DNA of 64,000 nt, taken from assembly GCA_036873755.1 (NCBI GenBank), contig JAVTVY010020529.1, forward strand, positions 17,934-81,933. The letters are read 5' to 3'. Below the pieces are notes generated by a model that did not search any database, was not told where the DNA came from, and saw only the letters and a program-made list of their open reading frames with translations. Below are positions 57,915 to 64,000 of this stretch, piece after piece; within the stretch, counting starts at the first letter, position 1, and each line of letters starts with the position of its first letter. A program made the position numbers and the translations under genes. This DNA comes from Hanleya hanleyi (lineage: Eukaryota; Mollusca; Polyplacophora; Lepidopleurida; Hanleyidae).

Positions 57915-60640
57915 TTGAGTGATGGAATTTTGTTCATGTAGGGTTGAACTTGAAGGAATAACTTCAATGTTAAGTACTGGAATTCTCTGCAGTTATTGTA
58001 CCTCTCAGGCTATAATACCAAACTCAGCTGATTATTAAATGTTAAAGATGGTGATATTCAAGATGTCTATGATATGATACATGTATTCCATACTGTTCGA
58101 GAAAAGAAGTGATTATTGTTCTGAGTAATTGTCTTTGACGATCAGGGAATACCTGCTATGCCCGAGGATATGTATCTCGTCGTCATGGAAACCTTACTAA
58201 ACAGTGCTTAATGACAGGCACAAAGTCTCATCATTTTCAGGTCTTGGATTACTTATGCCAACCGAGCACAAATTTATGGTTTGTAGAATATAATGGGCCC
58301 TGCGGTATATTTGCTTTATTAATACTGCACGACTATGGCAGATAAAATATTATTGTGCAATCAGCATGGAATATAAACTCGCAGTAATGCAGTACAATGA
58401 AAACTGCCTCGGGTGGCCCTGTAGTTCATAAATTAACCATAGATTCCTGTAGTATATCATATGTTTCCAAAGTTCTCTTCACATTATTTGCGCTTTCATG
58501 GGCTAGACATTTTGTCTGATTTCCCATGAAATCTATGACGCAGAATAGATATATTTGTAGAGATTATTTTATGGCTGATTATTAATTTCTGTTCAGCCCC
58601 TGGAGTCTTTAGATATTTTGGAGATGTAGTTGGTCACTCAAAATGAAACTTAGCAGTTTATAGTGATAAGATATTAGTGTATGGCTGTGTGGCATTAGAC
58701 TCTGGATAGCTATGAAAATGCTGTTAGTTTTTGGGTTGTTGGTAGTTTGTGGACGGCATATGGCATCTCCAGGAAAATCCTAATTTCTCATACAGGGTTT
58801 ACCTGGACATTTTTGGTGATTCGAATGAGTTCTTGAGTAGATGCCTCTATTATACAATTTTGTACATTTCATCCCCCGCGCATGTCGGTATCCCAAGCCT
58901 GCGGATTTTGCTCTGACTTCCTATGTCGATTTCAGCTTCACATCAAAGCAGTTTGGCCCGTGATTAAATTCAAACCTGTCACATCTCATACCTCGCAGCA
59001 GATTGGCATAATCAGCTATCTTAGTGCACTGATTGGTTTGATTTAGAGGAACCGCCTTGATATATTTATATCCAGAACTCGTATGGGTAACTAACTAAGC
59101 CAGTGTATTGATCCTAAAGTGGTAAATTGCAAATTTTGTCCATTCCTGGATGATGTTCTTTACACTTCAACTCCAATGTGGTAATCAGCTGTAGGAATTT
59201 GTAGCACGGTCAATTCTGTTTATACATGTATCAGGTATGAAAGAAATAGGGCTTTTATGAATGGGAATTTTGTCTTGGTGTAAGTTGAGCCCCTCTTATC
59301 CTCAAAGGTATGGTGTTCTTTGAGTGAAGGTATGTGGAATTGGTCAGAAATGAAGGAAATAGGCTGGACTCTTTGAGATGTTTACTATAAATCTTGGTCT
59401 ACAAGGTATTTGATCTCATGCCCTCTGGCATCAAGGCAGGTCACATACTTCATACAGTTTGACCTCATGGATGATGGCTAGCTTGGTTGAAGCATGGAGC
59501 CCAGGCTCCATGGTTGAAGTGACCATCACTGGTCTTGTAGTAGGTCCAGATGTTGAATATCAACAGACTAAGCTGCACATGGTCATGTGATGTTATCACC
59601 AGGTGGGGGTGGATGTTACCAGGTCATGGTGGTGGAGATCTTGGATGTTAATATAGTGCTTTGTGAGTTTGTACCGCAGAGAATGATAAAAATATCCATA
59701 ACTAATTCACTGAAATCCTCAAAAAAAAATATGACAAAATAGCTGAAACTGAAATCAGTTTATTAACATTGCATTAATTTCATTTTATCTTTTTTCTTGG
59801 AAGACTGTCATCTCATCGTCTTGCTTAGGTGTTATCCAAAATATAACTGGATACTATTGGTTGAATCTCGATCATGGCCATTTAAATTTCAATCTCGCTT
59901 TGATTGTATACATAATCTGCGCAGAGCTTACAGTCTACTTGTCTTAAACAATTCAAATCTGGAGAAACATCTAGCTCCCATGATCTGGTATTCTCGTTGG
60001 CATCTACATTTTTCTATGCACAGGGTTAATATCATGCATTTTCTCATGGACCACACTGATAGAGACACTATTATATATATAGATGTATATTGTAGGCAGT
60101 ATTGTGTATACCCATCACCAGTGCATCTTTCACTAATGAATGGCTAAGGAGAAGATTTACCTTTGCCGGCTGTCATCACCTGTCTGGAGATGTAGACAGT
60201 TACATATGGAGAAGATAAGAGCCAGTTTACTGCTATGTTATGTAATAGTTGACTCGGCCTGTAATTTCAATGTGCATACCTCACCGCTGCTCTCTCCATC
60301 CGGGAGGTTGTGTGAAAAAAAACTGCTTTCTGCATGATCCACTTACTACTCATTTCTGCTTCTCTGTTCCTCTCATTCCACAAACAACTTCTTAGCAGAA
60401 AACTATATACATTGGTTTATTGTGCGCTGTGGGATGGTACATTATAAATTTGCGGTAAATTATTGAATCGTGCAGTCGAAGGGTGGATTGATAATTTAGG
60501 GTTCATATGCCTCTTGGAAATTCCTGGAAACTTCTAGAATTTAATTCATCTTAGAAAGTGCTTAAAAATAAGGTTTGTCCTGGAAAAATCTCATTTATTT
60601 CCGCAATTGCCAATATCTCTTCCCTATCAGCAGCATGTTA
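57915..60640. other. Unassigned AT-rich stretch
   Basis: No gene recognised. The frame at 59797-60147 (116 codons) has no domain. Small palindrome GGAGCCCAGGCTCC at about 59497. Confidence 0.4.
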
Positions 60641-60644
60641 ATGA

Positions 60645-61852
60645 CAGGGCTGCATCTAGGAATTTTTTACAGGTTCCGATCCCAAACTCCCAGTTCCCAT
60701 GCATTCGTGATTCATTGTTGAAGGTCCAAGTTTCATTAGTGAATTTCTGTACAAATAGTCATGATCAATCGCAAAATAGAGGTTTATTAGCATAAAATTC
60801 AATACCCAGCTATGCAATCAGATTGATATTGAGGCTCTCGGAAGCTTTTTCTAGGAATATTTCATTCAGAAATCCTTTGAAATTGAACAACAACAACAAC
60901 ACTTTCAGGGGTTTTTTTACCCCTCGGCCAACTTTGGCCTAGGGGTATTGTCGTCATCATGTACGGCTGTCCGTCCGTCCGTCCGTACGTCCGTCCGTCC
61001 GTCCGTCCGTTACCGCGATATCTACAGAACCGTTTCATGCATGGCAACCAAACCTGTTACATCTATTTATGTTCACGTAAATCAGAAGCCTATCGAAAAT
61101 GAGTCATCTCGGACAATATTTTGCAGAGTTATGCCCCTTTTTACAAATAAAAATCCATTTATGATTTGTTATTGTGATAATTTCAGAACCGTTCCATATA
61201 CAACATCCTAACGTGATACAGGTGTTTCTCTTGACCTGAACTAGATGCCTATCGAAAATGAGTCGTGTCAGAAAGTATTTTGCAGAGTTATGCCCCTTGT
61301 CTAATAAAATCCACTAATTCCTATGTTAAGTTTGCATATAATTTCGATATCATGTTTGTATACTATCACATTTATTTATTGATAGGATGACTGATTTATT
61401 GATTTATTCTCTTACACAATGCGAAGAATGCCTGCAAATCTGTTTTGAAAATGACACTAGATGCCTATCGAAAATGAGTCGTGTCAGAAAGTATTTTGTA
61501 GAGTTATGCCCCTTGTCTAACAAAATCCACTAATTCCTATGTTAAGTTTGCATATTATTTCTATATCATGTTAGTATACTATCACATTTATTTATTGATT
61601 GGATGACTGATTTATTGATTTATTCTCTTAGACAATTTTTTTTTTCAGAGAAAGTACACTTACAATACCAGGGGTAAATATTTCTTCCCACAAGCCAATC
61701 AATTGGTAGAGACACCCTTACATTATAATAGCTGGGGTTCAGAGCCGAGGGGTTTCGATAGCGCAGCTTCATGTTTCATTTGAGTTTGGGCATCAGATGT
61801 TTTGGGCACCCATATGTTTTCCAGAACTAAAGTGGCTCTAGATGCAGCCCTG
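60645..61852. mobile_element. CAGGGC-type TIR element, 1.2 kb, enclosing E5
   Basis: TIRs CAGGGCTGCATCTAG (60645) and its complement (61838-61852). The right-end interior (TTTTGGGCACCCATATG..GTGGCTCTAGATGCAG) is related to that of the 165-bp MITE at 11942. Without the nested E5 it would be about 350 bp. The flanking duplication is poor (TTAATGA against AATAATCA), so it is older. Confidence 0.65.
60919..61775 (+). mobile_element. ACCCCTCGG element E5
   Basis: Head ACCCCTCGGCC..GGCCTAGGGGT, the longest GTCCGTCC run here (60967-61010), two modules (AGAACCGTT at 61025 and 61184), the duplicated 220-bp 3' segment (TATCATGTTTGTATACTATC near 61349, relative near 61565) and the complete tail. It is the cleanest full copy in the window, about 857 bp. 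Confidence 0.75.
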
Positions 61853-62093
61853 AATAATCATGTCAAATATTGTGTAAATGACCTATCTCGGCTTGAAAAA
61901 AACCCCTTGGAATTGTCATCAAATGGAAGTGTATGAACTTTGATTATATTTCTCCATTCAGACAGATTAGTGGCTATATCTATTTAAAACAGGAAATGGT
62001 ATGGTACTGGCAAATATGTCGTGTACGAAGAATTATCTTTTCAATTTCTCCAAGTCTAGAGAGTGCTCAAATCTGTAGTTTGACTACTAGCAC

Positions 62094-62278
62094 GGTACGA
62101 ATTATAAAATGTTAAGGGCACCCTGGCGCGAATTACACCCAAGGCCATGCACAAGCCAATGGCTTTGTATGCCCTCCCTGTTTGCCTTGGTGCCCCTTTG
62201 CAAATTCTAGGTAATTAGATGCCAGCAAGGCCAAAGTGGCCTTGAAATGGCTGCTCTTAACATTTTATAATTCGTACC
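62094..62278. mobile_element. Palindromic MITE, 185 bp
   Basis: Inverted ends of 26 bp with one mismatch (GGTACGAATTATAAAATGTT, complement at the right). The interior has a further stem (CATGCACAAGCC with GGCTTTGTATG) and GGGCACC/GGTGCCC. GTAC, TA or nothing could be the target duplication because the ends are themselves palindromic. Confidence 0.7.
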
Positions 62279-62284
62279 CTGTAA

Positions 62285-64000
62285 CTAGGCTCATTACACC
62301 CGACTTAAGAGTATTATTGGAGTATTGGAGGTTTTACGGTACTGGCCACACACCACATTATACATGTAGACATTCATGGCAGACAGTCCGCATGGTCCAT
62401 TTTATTACCTGCCCTGATGAGTGATATGTTTATAGTAATTTTAATGACCATCTTCAGTACAGGCCAAGCTGAAGGGGTGTGAGATTTACTGCTTCCTTCA
62501 GCTATAACTGACAAACAGCCATAGGGGAACATGGAAAGTATGGCAGAATGATAACCTCTAAATTATCTCCTCAACCACTTGGCTCCAGTATGTTCCTGAG
62601 AATGTCAATAAGGTCCACAGCAAAAAGTGAATTATGAATAATTTACTGAATTGATAAAAGTGAATTAGTGACCTGCTACTATTTTTCTGATGTCCCACTC
62701 AAGGCTACAATCTACCTGTAGATAGGTGGAGATCTGTTTAAACGAGTAAAATTTCAATATTATCCAAACCTTAATGTTCATTTTTTGCTAGATGGTCTCC
62801 TTTTAAGTTTTAGTTTTATTTTTAAGCAGCTTTAGTTTTCTTTTCTGATCTTGGAATTTGTCACCGTGCTTGGAATATAGTATATCAAATTAACTTGATT
62901 TAAAGGTGTCACCAATTTTTCTGTCGTATACCACACCTGTGAAGGATAACCTTTAGGTGTACCTCCATCAATCTGAAGTCTTGATATTAAGCTGTATATC
63001 CCCTACAGCACTAAAATTCACAGGTTCTCACATATTACCAACACAGGCTGTTTATTTCCTGGAGTCTATCAGATCTGATGGTCTAACCATCCAGCCAGTT
63101 AGTTTGATTATTGTGAGAATCTGTGATTATGTTTCGCCCTGTAGCGTTTCTATGGCAACATGCTTTGATAATTGAACCCGAGTCTCATCTGTTGATGCTC
63201 AGTAGCATTTTCCGTCCATTAATATGGATACCTTGTAGATTAATATATTACAAAGCCTGGTTCATCAACCATTTACCTGTACGGCTGCATGTTCAGGTGT
63301 TTGAGAATTTCTGAAAATTCTGTGTCAGGGAATTTATAGCAAACTTAATCCCATGCAATGATGCAGTATACCTGTCTGGCCTCGCTATAAGGTGATAGTG
63401 CTGATTCTGATATAAGTTGGGCACTATATAATGTCCCTCATATTACTTAAAAGCATATCATTTCAACCCTTTCCAGAGTTAGATACATTGGTCTCGCAGC
63501 GTCCTTAAAAAGGACACAACTATAAAATCAAATGACCATTTTTCCACAAAATCAAATGACTTTATTTTAGAAAACTCCTAGATTAAAGTGAATATCAGGG
63601 GCAAAAGACACAGTAGTTTGTGTAAAACACTCAAAGAACACAAACTGACAATGTTTTGGCATGTTCAACACCATTTGAGTGATATTAGCCATTTTGCAAA
63701 ATTAATTTTTTCAAATAACGACAAAGCTATTTTCAAACAACGACTTTGGCGAAAATCCTGCATCTAACCCTGCTTTCATAAAGCTGAAAATCTATAAGAC
63801 GGTTCGAATTTTGTTCCCCAATAGCATGTTATCGTGAGGCTACTCTGTACATGAGTATATATTCATGCAAATTACTTGTTTTCAGTCTTTTTACCTGTAA
63901 ATATGTAAAGACAAGATGAGTTCCCACATATATTTGAGCAGTGTTAATTTCATTCTCATGGTTAGAAAAAGAGCAAGACTAAATGCAGGTTAATTCTATA
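62285..64000. other. Unassigned AT-rich stretch
   Basis: No gene or strong repeat recognised. Short open frames only. Confidence 0.4.

Overview
This is repeat-rich nuclear DNA from an animal, most probably a marine bivalve mollusc. The reasons are AT-rich non-coding sequence full of ACATGTA-type runs, dispersed SINE-like repeats ending in a (G)ACGTTAAAT...CACTCACTCAC tail, a tRNA-headed SINE, and repeats that start ACCCCTCGGCC and run into GTCCGTCCGTCC. The bivalve assignment is inference; I cannot fix the species. There is no bacterial-style gene layout. I see no convincing multi-exon host gene, no functional tRNA or rRNA and no CRISPR. The window reads as intergenic or intronic DNA built up by layered transposon insertion and minisatellite growth.

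Layout. 0-8 kb: mostly unassigned AT-rich DNA with old duplications (3.0-4.7 kb; 5.1 against 6.3 kb) and two GC-rich fold-back islands in opposite orientation (about 2.37-2.53 and 7.91-8.07 kb). 8.2-8.65 kb: a TIR element with TAA target duplications. 9.1-12.36 kb: an 18/22-bp minisatellite interrupted by a 5'-truncated LINE and a CAGGGC-type MITE, followed by a tRNA-headed SINE and an exact 155-bp tandem duplication. 13.7-14.3 kb: a 600-bp long inverted repeat. 15.0-17.8 kb: a 38-bp minisatellite interrupted by a SINE tail and two ACCCCTCGG elements. 20.2-21.2 kb: a TIR element enclosing an intact 112-codon ORF, the best protein-coding candidate. 22.2-29.4 kb: short SINEs and several MITEs (TAA or TTAA flanks). 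34.2-38.4 kb: a 49-bp tandem repeat, a MITE, then a 3.6-kb element with perfect 26-bp TIRs and TTA duplications that encloses an ACCCCTCGG element with a roughly 151-bp modular array. 40.3-40.75 kb: a MITE abutting a SINE with an internal 13-bp expansion. 42.9-45.95 kb: a piggyBac-like TTAA element containing an ACCCCTCGG element that itself contains another TIR element. 48.9-49.9 kb: a 32-bp minisatellite. 54.2-54.66 kb: a 22-bp minisatellite. 56.4-57.9 kb: a SINE split by a hAT-like element that carries a mariner-like MITE. 60.6-61.85 kb: a CAGGGC element enclosing an ACCCCTCGG element. 62.1-62.3 kb: a palindromic MITE.

The strongest general signal is the nesting. All five ACCCCTCGG elements lie inside another repeat, which lets the order of events be read directly. 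The element most worth pursuing is this ACCCCTCGG family: a perfect hairpin head, a GTCCGTCC run, variable numbers of roughly 150-bp modules, and a conserved tail ending in an inverted copy of the head. The second is the ORF-carrying TIR element at 20.2 kb. All calls come from reading the sequence by eye; family names were not checked against any database.
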